Below are positions 27,394-35,467 of a stretch of DNA of 64,000 nucleotides, piece by piece (the stretch's first letter is position 1; every line of letters begins with the position of its first letter). Under the pieces are notes generated by a model, which was given only the letters and a program-made list of their open reading frames with translations, searched no databases and had not been told where the DNA came from. The position numbers and the translations under genes were made by a program. Source of the stretch: Morganella morganii (GTDB taxonomy: Bacteria; Pseudomonadota; Gammaproteobacteria; Enterobacterales; Enterobacteriaceae); contig NZ_CP066129.1 of assembly GCF_019242955.1 (NCBI RefSeq), positions 2,108,001-2,172,000 on the forward strand, in the 5' to 3' direction.

Positions 27394-28296
27394 ATGAAAA
27401 TCACACTGGAAGAAATGCGGGCATTTATCGCGGTGATTGACTGCGGCTCAGTGACTGCCGCCGCCGCGCAGAGCGGATTGACGGTTTCAGCGGTCAGCCG
27501 TGCCCTGCTGCGCCTTGAAGAAAAGATGAACAGCACCCTGCTTTACCGCACCACGCGGCGGCTGAAACTGACTGAGGAAGGCGCGCTGTTTCTGCAAAAA
27601 GCACGCGATGTGGTACAACTGGCACAGGAAGCGGAAGATGTGCTGATGAACCACAAAGAAATTCCTTCCGGCACTTTGCGGGTCGATGCTTCAACGCCTG
27701 TTCAGCTCCATGTGATTGCACCGCTGGTCACACAATTCCATGAACGTTATCCGCAAATCCGCCTTGAACTGACTAACTTTGAAGGCATTACCAATTTACT
27801 GGAAAAACAGACGGATATTGCATTCCGTTTCGGCCCGCTGGCCGATTCGTCTCTGCACGCCACGCTGATGGGATATACCCGCCAGCGGGTTCTGGCCAGC
27901 CCCCGCTATCTTCAGCAATACGGTGAGCCGAAAACACCAGAAGATCTGGCACAGCACACCCTGCTGGGATTTATCGCGCCGGAAAATCTGAATATCTGGC
28001 CGCTGTATAACGGCAACAAAAAAGGACTGAAAATTACGCCATCACTGGCGGCAGGCAGCGGCGAAATTATCTGTAACCTGGCGCGTTCCGGTGCGGGGAT
28101 TGCCTGTATTTCCGATTTTGTAACCCATGAAATGCGTGAAAACGGCGAATTCCGTCAGATTCTGACGTCGTATACCTATGAGCATAAACAGCCGGTTAAT
28201 GCGGTTTATTACCGGAGTCAGGCACTTTCTCCCCGTCTGCGCTGTTTTATCGATTTTGTTCTGCAACACAGCCGGAGTTTCATGCAGGCCGGTTAA
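27394..28296 (+). CDS. LysR family transcriptional regulator
   Basis: A 300-residue LysR regulator with HTH VTAAAAQSGLTVSAVSRALLRLEEKM (about residues 20-45) and an effector domain ending near 290. It is divergent from the ydhP-like exporter (117 bases between starts), which suggests that it controls that gene and itself. It is followed by a serine hydrolase gene after 114 bases. Confidence 0.84.
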   Translation: MKITLEEMRAFIAVIDCGSVTAAAAQSGLTVSAVSRALLRLEEKMNSTLLYRTTRRLKLTEEGALFLQKARDVVQLAQEAEDVLMNHKEIPSGTLRVDASTPVQLHVIAPLVTQFHERYPQIRLELTNFEGITNLLEKQTDIAFRFGPLADSSLHATLMGYTRQRVLASPRYLQQYGEPKTPEDLAQHTLLGFIAPENLNIWPLYNGNKKGLKITPSLAAGSGEIICNLARSGAGIACISDFVTHEMRENGEFRQILTSYTYEHKQPVNAVYYRSQALSPRLRCFIDFVLQHSRSFMQAG

Positions 28297-28410
28297 TCTG
28301 AACACTACCTTAAGCCATTGATGATACGGCACCGGATCCGCTCGACAATATTTTTCAGCACATTTAGTCTTAAAATAAATCTGCCCTGTAAAAATAAGAG
28401 AGAACCGACA

Positions 28411-29706
28411 ATGCAAACGGCACTGAATGCGCTGACAGCGGGCTTTTCACCGGATGAACCCGGTGTTATCGTCATGGTCCATACTGATAATGGTGCAACG
28501 TGGCACAGCTGCCGGGGTATGGCGGATGTGGCAACCCGCACGCCGGTAGCACCGGAGACTATTTTTAATTTAGCCTCCGTTTCCAAGCAGTTCGCTGCTT
28601 TTTCGCTGCTGTTGCTGGTTCAGGAAGGTAAGATTTCCCTCAGTGATTCCGTTTTATCCGTTTTGCCTGAGCTGGGTGAATACGCCCGTCCGGTAACATT
28701 GCGCCATCTCCTGCACCATACCTCCGGGCTGAAGGACTATATGGATCTCGCGTTTGCCCGCAAAGTGGGTTTTTATGATCCGCTGACACCGCAGGAAACC
28801 CTGGCTGACCTGGTCAGTCAGACTGAGGCAGATTTTCCGCCCGGTACCCGCCATGATTACAGTAATACCGGCTATTTTTTGTTATCGCAGATTATTGAGC
28901 GGGTCAGCGGGCAGTCGTTTGCTGATTTTGCCCGTGAGCGGATTTTTGCACCGCTGGCGATGGATAAGACCTTTATTGTTGAGCAATATCCGGCACCGCA
29001 AACCATTGCAACCGGTTACGGCAAAGCCGCCGGTCAGTGGCGGATTTCCGAAAGTCCGTGGACACATACCGGTGACGGTGCGGTGCATTCCTGCGCGACT
29101 GATTTGATGAAATGGGGTGAAAACTACCGCACCGCCCGTGTCGGCGGCTCTGCACTGATACAGCAGATGACAGAAACGCTCTCCCCGCAGACAGAAAACG
29201 GCGCGGCCGTTACAGACTATGAACCTTATGCAGCCGGGTTATATACCCTGCAGCATTTCGGTGAACTGAGTCTGGAACATGCCGGAGGCTGGATGGGAAC
29301 CAGCACATACTTTATCCGGCTGACAAAATCTGATACCACCATCGTTGTTTTATCCAACAGTGAAGAGTGTGATACCGAAACACTAGCCAGGGCAGCCGCA
29401 GCGGCTTTTCTCAGCCCGGCATTCCCTGCAGTTATCACTGACCACTGGGATGCGGAATACCTGCGTGGCGAAGTACTGGCAGAATCCGCCTTATGGCGGC
29501 TGATGTGCAGAACTGATTTGGAAACCGGCTATGATGCGCTGTGGTTACGGCAACCGGGGCATAACCGTATTCATATTTCTGCTGAACTGGCACAACAGCT
29601 TGCGCTGACCCCGGAACAGCCGGTATCACGGGATGAATTTCTTTCTCTTGCGGAACAGGCCGGGCTTCGCTGGCAGTATGCGGATCAGTTTTTTTTATCT
29701 GACTGA
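28411..29706 (+). CDS. Serine hydrolase of the class C beta-lactamase family with GNAT-type C-terminal extension
   Basis: A 431-residue protein. The beta-lactamase/DD-peptidase fold covers about residues 5-335, with SxxK (Ser56-Lys59 in ASVSK), YxN (Tyr150-Ser-Asn152) and HAGG as the third motif. There is no signal peptide, so it is a cytosolic esterase/peptidase-like member rather than a secreted beta-lactamase. Residues about 340-431 (HWDAEYLRGEVLAESALWRL onward) do not belong to that fold. They resemble the N-terminal half of two-part GNAT proteins, whose second half is the next gene in the +1 frame. The switch falls at a T8 tract, 29689-29696. ATG 28411 was chosen over an upstream in-frame start for its GAGAG and the domain start. 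Confidence 0.75.
   Translation: MQTALNALTAGFSPDEPGVIVMVHTDNGATWHSCRGMADVATRTPVAPETIFNLASVSKQFAAFSLLLLVQEGKISLSDSVLSVLPELGEYARPVTLRHLLHHTSGLKDYMDLAFARKVGFYDPLTPQETLADLVSQTEADFPPGTRHDYSNTGYFLLSQIIERVSGQSFADFARERIFAPLAMDKTFIVEQYPAPQTIATGYGKAAGQWRISESPWTHTGDGAVHSCATDLMKWGENYRTARVGGSALIQQMTETLSPQTENGAAVTDYEPYAAGLYTLQHFGELSLEHAGGWMGTSTYFIRLTKSDTTIVVLSNSEECDTETLARAAAAAFLSPAFPAVITDHWDAEYLRGEVLAESALWRLMCRTDLETGYDALWLRQPGHNRIHISAELAQQLALTPEQPVSRDEFLSLAEQAGLRWQYADQFFLSD
29689..29696 (+). other. T8 tract where two frames would join
   Basis: Eight consecutive T bases close to the serine hydrolase stop. With seven T, codons would read on as ...DQFFYLTEAAE into the GNAT frame without a stop. Possible slippage site, phase-variable tract, recent mutation or sequencing error. 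Confidence 0.6.
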
Positions 29707-29734
29707 AGCTGCGGAAGCAGCTCAGAAAGGTGCT

Positions 29735-30139
29735 GTGATCCCGGGTAATGTCCGCATGCTGACAGAAGCAGACCGGGATATTTTTGCGCAATTTTGTGCC
29801 CGGAATAATGATGAAGATGCGGATATCGCCGGAGTGGAACTGACGCATCCGCGGGTCACAGGTGTTTTTGCGGAAGGCCGGCTGGTTGCCGCCGCCAGTG
29901 CCTGTCAGTGGGAAGATTCGTTATTGCAGGATATCGGTGTACTGACCGATCCCCGTTACCGCAGACAAGGATTTGCCCGTCAGGCATTGCTGGCACTGAA
30001 CCGGGTTATTCTTGAGGCGGGTTTAAAACCGCAGTACCGCTGCCAGACCGATAACATATCTTCCCTGATCCTCGCGCAACAGAGCGGATTTACACCGTTC
30101 GCGCAATGGGATTTTCTTTTATCCGAAGAAGAAGAGTAA
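29735..30139 (+). CDS. GNAT acetyltransferase domain (possibly 3' part of a frameshifted fusion)
   Basis: A 134-residue acetyltransferase domain. ADIAGVELTHPRVTGVFAEGRLVAAAS, the cofactor loop YRRQGFARQAL (about 80-90) and YRCQTDNISSLILAQQSGF are clear GNAT elements. The start is GTG 29735 with AAGG five bases upstream; the frame is open further upstream over the end of the hydrolase gene. Relatives known to me carry about 100 more residues at the N-terminus, including a 'FY..EA' segment. Exactly that segment (FYLTEAAEAAQ) appears in this frame upstream of the GTG, and the rest lies in the hydrolase frame. So the gene is either translated alone, truncated, or made as part of a fusion. Confidence 0.65.
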   Translation: MIPGNVRMLTEADRDIFAQFCARNNDEDADIAGVELTHPRVTGVFAEGRLVAAASACQWEDSLLQDIGVLTDPRYRRQGFARQALLALNRVILEAGLKPQYRCQTDNISSLILAQQSGFTPFAQWDFLLSEEEE

Positions 30140-30143
30140 CAAC

Positions 30144-31211
30144 ATGATAGCGCGTTATATCCGCCGGACGCTTACCGGGCTCGCTCTGCTGTTACTGACT
30201 GCCGGGCTGATATTGTTCTTTACCAGTCATCTTGATGATTTTGATTTCGATAATGCCATTACCAAAGAGCTGACCTTTACCTCACAGGGAAATACCCTTT
30301 CCGGCACCCTGCTGCTGCCCGGTAACGGACAGCCGGCGGCGGTTGCTGTGATTATTCATGGTGATGGTCCTCAGGACCGGTACTCAGACAACGGATATAA
30401 CCCGTTATTTAACGCCCTGTTGGATGCCGGTGTTGCGGTATTTTCCTGGGATAAAGCCGGCACCGGCAACAGTCAGGGAAACTGGCTGCATCAGTCCATG
30501 GATGATCGCGCTGAGGAGGCGGTAGCAGCTCTGTCGCTGATGCAGTCCCGCTATCAGAACACCCCGGTGCAGATTGGTTTTCTCGGCTTTTCTCAGGCCG
30601 GATGGGTGATTCCGGTGGCGGCGGCACAATCACAGCCCGCCTTTTCCGTAATTATCGGCGGTGCCGTGAACTGGCGGGACCAGGGGCAGTTTTATCAGAG
30701 ACTGCGCTACGCACAGCAGGGAAAATCGCCGGAAGAAATAACACAATTGCTGGCCGCGGAACAGGCGGATAATGACCGGATATTTGGTGCCGGCGGCTCA
30801 GAAGACCCGGCAGAGCGCAGTGATATGACACCGGATCGCTTTGCGTTTGTGGTCAAAAATTACCTGAGTGATGCTTCACCGGCGATCCCGCAGATGAACG
30901 GCCGGGTGCTGGCCGTATGGGGTGCGGAGGATCTCAACGTGGATGCCCTGCCGAACGCCTGCCGTTATCAGTCTCTTCTGAAAAATAACCCGCAGGCAAA
31001 CGTTATTGTCTTTCCGCAGGCCGGGCATGGTTTATTACAATCCCCGGCATTTAATTATCAGCTCAGCAGCGACTGGCCGGTACTGCGTCAGTGGCAGTTC
31101 CTGTACGCCGGACGGGAAGCCTATTATCCCGGGGCATTGTCTCTGATCACTGACTGGATCAAAAACAAAACCCCGGATTTAACAGCCTATTATCCGGCTT
31201 GTCAGTCCTGA
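30144..31211 (+). CDS. Membrane-anchored alpha/beta hydrolase
   Basis: A 355-residue hydrolase with one N-terminal membrane helix (LTGLALLLLTAGLILFFTS, about 10-28) and probably a periplasmic catalytic domain. The oxyanion segment VIIHGDGPQDR (69-79), nucleophile elbow GFSQAG (Ser150) and AGHGLL His near residue 295 make the triad. Similar proteins are annotated as DLH/BAAT-like esterases. It starts four bases after the GNAT stop, so is probably cotranscribed, and its end overlaps the convergent DJ-1-like gene by ten bases. Substrate unknown. Confidence 0.75.
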   Translation: MIARYIRRTLTGLALLLLTAGLILFFTSHLDDFDFDNAITKELTFTSQGNTLSGTLLLPGNGQPAAVAVIIHGDGPQDRYSDNGYNPLFNALLDAGVAVFSWDKAGTGNSQGNWLHQSMDDRAEEAVAALSLMQSRYQNTPVQIGFLGFSQAGWVIPVAAAQSQPAFSVIIGGAVNWRDQGQFYQRLRYAQQGKSPEEITQLLAAEQADNDRIFGAGGSEDPAERSDMTPDRFAFVVKNYLSDASPAIPQMNGRVLAVWGAEDLNVDALPNACRYQSLLKNNPQANVIVFPQAGHGLLQSPAFNYQLSSDWPVLRQWQFLYAGREAYYPGALSLITDWIKNKTPDLTAYYPACQS

Positions 31212-31987
31212 ATCATCTGCTGAAAGCGGGCATATCCCCGCTTCGCGGCGTCGTGGTATTGACGGTTCAGTGGTGCAGTCATACTTTGCGAAATGGCGGT
31301 CATTTCCGGCCCCGCAAGTTCCGGTGACCCGGTGCGGAACGGCGGACGCGGATCGTATTCAATCGCCAGTTCAACCAGCGCAGCCATCTCCTCACCCCGC
31401 AGCGCTTTCAGCACCAGCAGTGAAGCATCAAAAGAGCCGGTCGCCGGGCCGGAGGTATATATTGTCCCGTCGATCACCACATCACTGCCGCCGACCGCGA
31501 CAGCGCCGACATCCGGCAGCATCGGCACCACATTGCTGTTACTGGTTGCCCTTTTACCCTCGAGCAACCCGGCAGTACCCAGCATCAATGACCCGTAGCA
31601 GGTGCCGATAACGTATTTTGCCTTCTTGCCTGCCTGCGCAAAAAAGCGGATGACTTCCGGGTCTTCAATCACTTCCGGCGGAACCATCCCGGTTACCAGC
31701 ACATCCAGATCGTCCGGACACTCATCGAACGTCATTGTCGGCATTGTCGGCCAGCCGATATACCCCTCCACCAGTTCGCGGCGTTTCCAGATAAAACAGA
31801 TTTCCGCCCCGGCGATCGTAAAAACGGACTGTGCGCCGTTGATATCCATCGGCATATAGCCCGGGCAAACAAAAATCCCGACTTTCAGCAATGCAGGCTG
31901 TGATGCACGTCCGGCCGCAACCAGAGCCTGAATGGAGGGCGTGCTCAACCCGTAAATCGTATCAACCGCATAATCATGATCAGACAT
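31202..31987 (-). CDS. DJ-1/PfpI family protein (GATase1-like)
   Basis: A 261-residue cytosolic protein. The nucleophile elbow is GTCYGSLMLG with Cys130, and the N-terminal KVGIFVCPGYMPMDINGAQSVF is the typical DJ-1/PfpI first strand with its acidic partner. Members include isonitrile hydratases (InhA type), glyoxalases and proteases; the DxxG substitution pattern here (MDINGAQ) is nearest the isonitrile hydratase group, as an impression. It is divergent from a TetR gene with two shared operator-like repeats. Confidence 0.75.
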   Translation of the reverse strand: MSDHDYAVDTIYGLSTPSIQALVAAGRASQPALLKVGIFVCPGYMPMDINGAQSVFTIAGAEICFIWKRRELVEGYIGWPTMPTMTFDECPDDLDVLVTGMVPPEVIEDPEVIRFFAQAGKKAKYVIGTCYGSLMLGTAGLLEGKRATSNSNVVPMLPDVGAVAVGGSDVVIDGTIYTSGPATGSFDASLLVLKALRGEEMAALVELAIEYDPRPPFRTGSPELAGPEMTAISQSMTAPLNRQYHDAAKRGYARFQQMIQD

Positions 31988-32012
31988 CAGAATACTCCGT
32001 GAATGGCATTTA

Positions 32013-32028
32013 TTTACTAATCGGTAAA
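32013..32028. promoter_or_regulatory. TetR operator candidate, site 1
   Basis: TTTACTAATCGGTAAA, a dyad with perfect TTTAC/GTAAA arms, 26 bases upstream of the DJ-1-like start. Shares 12 of 13 core bases (TACTRATCGGTAA) with site 2, exactly 50 bases away. Confidence 0.6.
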
Positions 32029-32061
32029 ATAATACATGCGGTACAATGATGTAAAATGTTT

Positions 32062-32080
32062 TTATACTGATCGGTAATAA
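32062..32080. promoter_or_regulatory. TetR operator candidate, site 2
   Basis: TTATACTGATCGGTAATAA, almost touching the tetR start at 32082. Second copy of the TACTRATCGGTAA core. Autoregulation of tetR is likely. Confidence 0.6.
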
Positions 32081-32081
32081 A

Positions 32082-32696
32082 ATGGCACAAAAAGGCAGAC
32101 CACGGAATTACGACAGTGCCGCCGCACTGGATAAAATCATGGCGCAGTTCTGGCGCAAAGGCTATACCGCGACTTCTCTTGATGAACTGGCCGCAGAAAC
32201 GGGGATGAAAAAACCCAGCCTCTACGCCGCTTTCGGTAATAAAGAGCGGCTTTATCAGCTGGCGATGGACAGATTCGGTGAGACAGCACAGGCGCATTAC
32301 ACCGCTGCGCTGGCACCGCGCACTCCCGGAGAGCCGCTGGCTGCCCGTCTGACCCGCTGGTTACAGGCCACCGTCACGCTGTATACCGGAGAGCATGGCC
32401 CGGCCGGATGTATGGTGTTATCGACAGCAGCTGCCGAAGTGAATGACCCGGCGATCCGCAAACGCCTTCAGGAAGTGATTGCGGCACAGGAAATGATGGT
32501 GCTGGATTGCCTGAATGAAGAGAAAAACGCACTGCGCGATCCGGATTCCGCCCCGCTGCTGGCAAAAACACTGACGGCTTTTCTGCACAGTATTTCCCTG
32601 CGCGCCCGGGCCGGTGAAAGCGCGGATCAACTGGCGGAGATGGTACGTGCCGGTCAGAGCGTACTGCAACCGGCACTGAAATCACCGGCGGAATAA
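32082..32696 (+). CDS. TetR family transcriptional regulator
   Basis: A 204-residue repressor. The N-terminal HTH reads GYTATSLDELAAETGMKKPSLYAAFGNKERLY (about residues 27-58), in the class with the GRPRNYD start, and the C-terminal domain is all-helical with TAAAEVNDPAIRKRLQE. Divergent from the DJ-1-like gene (94 bases between starts), with two matching dyads in the gap. Its ligand is unknown. Confidence 0.86.
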   Translation: MAQKGRPRNYDSAAALDKIMAQFWRKGYTATSLDELAAETGMKKPSLYAAFGNKERLYQLAMDRFGETAQAHYTAALAPRTPGEPLAARLTRWLQATVTLYTGEHGPAGCMVLSTAAAEVNDPAIRKRLQEVIAAQEMMVLDCLNEEKNALRDPDSAPLLAKTLTAFLHSISLRARAGESADQLAEMVRAGQSVLQPALKSPAE

Positions 32697-32730
32697 TCCC
32701 CGGCCGGTGACTTTGTTTAGTAACATTATT

Positions 32731-33588
32731 TCAGCGCAGTGACACCTGTCCCCGGATACAACCGGTCACCGCACCGCCGACCCAAATTCCGTCCGCATCC
32801 TGCCGGACACTCAGCCAGCCGTCACGTTTCACACTTTCGCCCTGACGCGCCAGATAGTGCGCCGGTAATGTGCCGTTGCTGATAAGCCACTGTGCCAGCG
32901 CCGCGTTCAGACTGCCGGTGACCGGATCTTCCGCCCCTCTGCGGTTAATAAATGCTCTTACCGCAAGTAATGCTTCGCTGCCCGCCGGATATCGGGCACA
33001 CACGCCGATTTTATACAATGCCTTATTCCCTGACTGGCTGAGCAGGCCGTAATCCGGCGTGATCGCCAGCAGACGGGCAACGGAATCCACTTCAACTCCG
33101 GTCCATGCCGGGCCGTTATCAATATATTTTGCCTGTAAAATAGCACTGCGGGGGATGCCGTAAGCCAGCGCAACCGTATTGCACTCGTCTTCTGTCATAA
33201 CCCGTTCATTAATCATCGGCGGTGCGGCAAAGGCGGTTCCCTGTTCAGACTGACGCAGTGTGATAAGCCCGGCGGCACATTCCTGAATGATATCCCGCGT
33301 TTCACTGAATCCGGTATGCTGCTTCCAGACATGACAACTGCCCAGGGTCGGATGTCCGGCAAACGGCAGTTCGCCGTCCGGCGTGAAGATACGGACACGG
33401 TAATCCGCCTGCGGATTCTGAGGTTTCAGCAGGAATGTGGTTTCACTGAGGTTTGTCCAGCGGGCAAAACGGTGCATTTCTTCATCGCTCAGATCATCCG
33501 CATCCGCCACAACGGCCAGAGCATTCCCCAGCAGCGGAACGTCAGAAAATACATCAACCTGATAAAAAGGATGGGTTTTACTGTTCAC
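32731..33588 (-). CDS. PhzF family isomerase (paralogue 2)
   Basis: A 285-residue protein of the PhzF/diaminopimelate-epimerase fold. The catalytic Glu is E49 in TNLSETTFLL; other signatures are PFAGHPTLG (about 75-83) and EDPVTGSLNAALAQWL near 213. PhzF proteins isomerise or act as enamine/lysine-derived substrates in several pathways; no phenazine genes are near, so this is not phenazine synthesis. It follows its paralogue by 27 bases, and residues 8-83 are 72 of 76 identical to it, whereas the rest is much more divergent. Confidence 0.83.
   Translation of the reverse strand: MNSKTHPFYQVDVFSDVPLLGNALAVVADADDLSDEEMHRFARWTNLSETTFLLKPQNPQADYRVRIFTPDGELPFAGHPTLGSCHVWKQHTGFSETRDIIQECAAGLITLRQSEQGTAFAAPPMINERVMTEDECNTVALAYGIPRSAILQAKYIDNGPAWTGVEVDSVARLLAITPDYGLLSQSGNKALYKIGVCARYPAGSEALLAVRAFINRRGAEDPVTGSLNAALAQWLISNGTLPAHYLARQGESVKRDGWLSVRQDADGIWVGGAVTGCIRGQVSLR
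33356..33416 (-). repeat. 61-base identical segment, copy 1 (PhzF paralogue 2)
   Basis: Exactly repeated at 34226-34286 inside the neighbouring paralogue. Synonymous positions are also the same, so it points to recent gene conversion. Confidence 0.85.
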
Positions 33589-33615
33589 GGTTAATATCCT
33601 TTAATTCAGCTTCGG

Positions 33616-34458
33616 TCAGCGCAGAGTTGCTTGTCCGGTGATTACACAGGTCACATCTCCGGCAACCCATACCTGTCCCGCTTCCTTAGTGACAAATATT
33701 TTGCCGTCACGGTTGATAACCTGCCCCTGACCGGCCACATAGCGCTCCGGTAAAATACCTTCGCCGATCAGCCACTGAGCAAGCGAAGCATTAAGACTGC
33801 CGGTCACCGGGTCTTCTTCTGATAAAGAACAGCATAATGCACGCACTTCCAGTGCAACCGGCCCGTTCTGGTCATCATACAACGCGCAAAGACCGATATC
33901 GTACCCCTTCAGCAGAGAATAATCCGGCTTCGCAGCCAGCACTTTCTCCACGGACGTCAGTTGCAGCCCAATCCATCCGGGGCCGTTATCAACCCAGGCG
34001 GTGCGCACCACATCTTCATCACGCAGCCCCAGCGCTTTGACAATATAAGCCACCTGCTGCGGATCAGTATCCCCGCCGCGCAGCAACGCGGGTGCGGCAA
34101 ATGCCAGCCGGTTATCCTGCTGACGGATCGTCACCGGACCGACACCGCACTCCTGAATGATATCGCGTGTCTCTGTAAACTGCTGCGTTTCGCGCCAGAC
34201 ATAACAGGTGCCCAGGGTTGGATGCCCGGCAAACGGCAGTTCGCCGTCCGGCGTGAAGATACGGACACGGTAATCCGCCTGCGGATCCTGCGGTTTCAGC
34301 AGAAACGTGGTTTCACTGAGATTTGTCCAGCGGGCAAAACGGTGCATTTCTTCATCCGTCATATCATCCGCATCAACCACCACCGCGAGGGCATTCCCCA
34401 GCAGCGGGACATCAGAAAAAACATCAACCTGGTAAAACTGATAAGTACGGGTATTCAA
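33616..34458 (-). CDS. PhzF family isomerase (paralogue 1)
   Basis: A 280-residue PhzF-like protein with catalytic Glu49, PFAGHPTLG and EDPVTGSLNASLAQWL. It is the first gene of the pair and is divergent from a LysR gene at 34559 (100 bases between starts), which is a likely regulator. The two PhzF proteins share a near-identical N-terminal third but separate C-terminal two thirds, so substrates may differ. Substrate unknown. Confidence 0.84.
   Translation of the reverse strand: MNTRTYQFYQVDVFSDVPLLGNALAVVVDADDMTDEEMHRFARWTNLSETTFLLKPQDPQADYRVRIFTPDGELPFAGHPTLGTCYVWRETQQFTETRDIIQECGVGPVTIRQQDNRLAFAAPALLRGGDTDPQQVAYIVKALGLRDEDVVRTAWVDNGPGWIGLQLTSVEKVLAAKPDYSLLKGYDIGLCALYDDQNGPVALEVRALCCSLSEEDPVTGSLNASLAQWLIGEGILPERYVAGQGQVINRDGKIFVTKEAGQVWVAGDVTCVITGQATLR
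34226..34286 (-). repeat. 61-base identical segment, copy 2 (PhzF paralogue 1)
   Basis: Matches 33356-33416 base for base; see copy 1. Confidence 0.85.
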
Positions 34459-34558
34459 CGTTATTATCCTTTTTATGTGGTAACAGAGCAGACAAGATGA
34501 TTTTTATCACAGAAAACGCTTATGATGAAACGATTAGCAATCACAGTAAAAACTGATT

Positions 34559-35467
34559 ATGCAGAAAACAGATTCTTTTTCCGGTATTACCGCCTTTGTG
34601 GCCGCCGCTCAGAGCGGCAGTTTTACGGCGGCAGCAGACAAACTGGGGATCACAAAATCAGCCGCCGGTAAACGGATAAGCCAGCTGGAGGCCGCGCTTG
34701 GTGTCAGTTTGTTTCAGCGCGGTAACCGCCGTATTACCCTGACCCCGGCAGGAGAACGCTATCTGACCCGCTGCCTGTCGGCACTTGCCATTCTCGGCGA
34801 GGCGGAAGATGAAATCAGTGAGCAGCAAACGACCCTGAGCGGCCGGTTACGGATTGATTTACCCGCCGCATTCGGCCGCCGCCGGGTGATGCCGGTACTG
34901 GAAAAACTGATGGCTCAGCATCCGCAACTGATGATGAGTGTCTCTTTCCGTGAACGGTTTATTGACCTGGCGGAAGAAGGCGTTGATCTGGCAATCCGCA
35001 TCGGTGAACCGCCTGACAGCAGCCATCTGGTTGCCCGGCAGCTGACTACTCAGACCTCGGTGTTATGTGCCGCGCCGGATTATCTGGCGCGGGCAGGTAC
35101 GCCGGCGGATACCGGTGAACTGATGCAGCACCGCTGTATTACCGGATTCCGCCGCGATAAGCCGTTTTACTGGTCACTGCATAATAACGGGCAGCTTTTA
35201 CGTATCATCCCGCCGCCGTTTTATGAACTGGCGGATGGTGATGCCATGCTGGCTGCGGTACTGGGCGGACACGGAATCGCCCAGCTGCCGTTATGGATGA
35301 TCGGTGATTATCTGGCTGACGGGTCGCTATGCCGGGTACTTCCCGCCTGTGACGGCGCACAGACCCCGGTGCATATTCTCCGGCCGCAGATGCCGCAGTT
35401 ACCGGCCAGAACCCGCTGTGTGACAGATGCCCTGCTGGCTGCTGCCCGCCGGGGTGCGTTTGATTAA
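34559..35467 (+). CDS. LysR family transcriptional regulator
   Basis: A 302-residue LysR protein with HTH FTAAADKLGITKSAAGKRISQLEAAL (about residues 21-46) of the CrgA-like subgroup, similar in style to the 19877 regulator. It is divergent from the twin phzF genes and overlaps the convergent MFS gene by four bases. It probably regulates the phzF pair. Confidence 0.84.
   Translation: MQKTDSFSGITAFVAAAQSGSFTAAADKLGITKSAAGKRISQLEAALGVSLFQRGNRRITLTPAGERYLTRCLSALAILGEAEDEISEQQTTLSGRLRIDLPAAFGRRRVMPVLEKLMAQHPQLMMSVSFRERFIDLAEEGVDLAIRIGEPPDSSHLVARQLTTQTSVLCAAPDYLARAGTPADTGELMQHRCITGFRRDKPFYWSLHNNGQLLRIIPPPFYELADGDAMLAAVLGGHGIAQLPLWMIGDYLADGSLCRVLPACDGAQTPVHILRPQMPQLPARTRCVTDALLAAARRGAFD

Noticed and set aside
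28411-29706. AmpC-type beta-lactamase
   Set aside because: SxxK and YxN are present, but there is no signal peptide and the third motif is HAGG instead of KTG; a general serine hydrolase is more likely.
32731-34458. Phenazine biosynthesis genes
   Set aside because: Only PhzF-family members occur; no phzA-E or G, so the family name does not imply phenazines.
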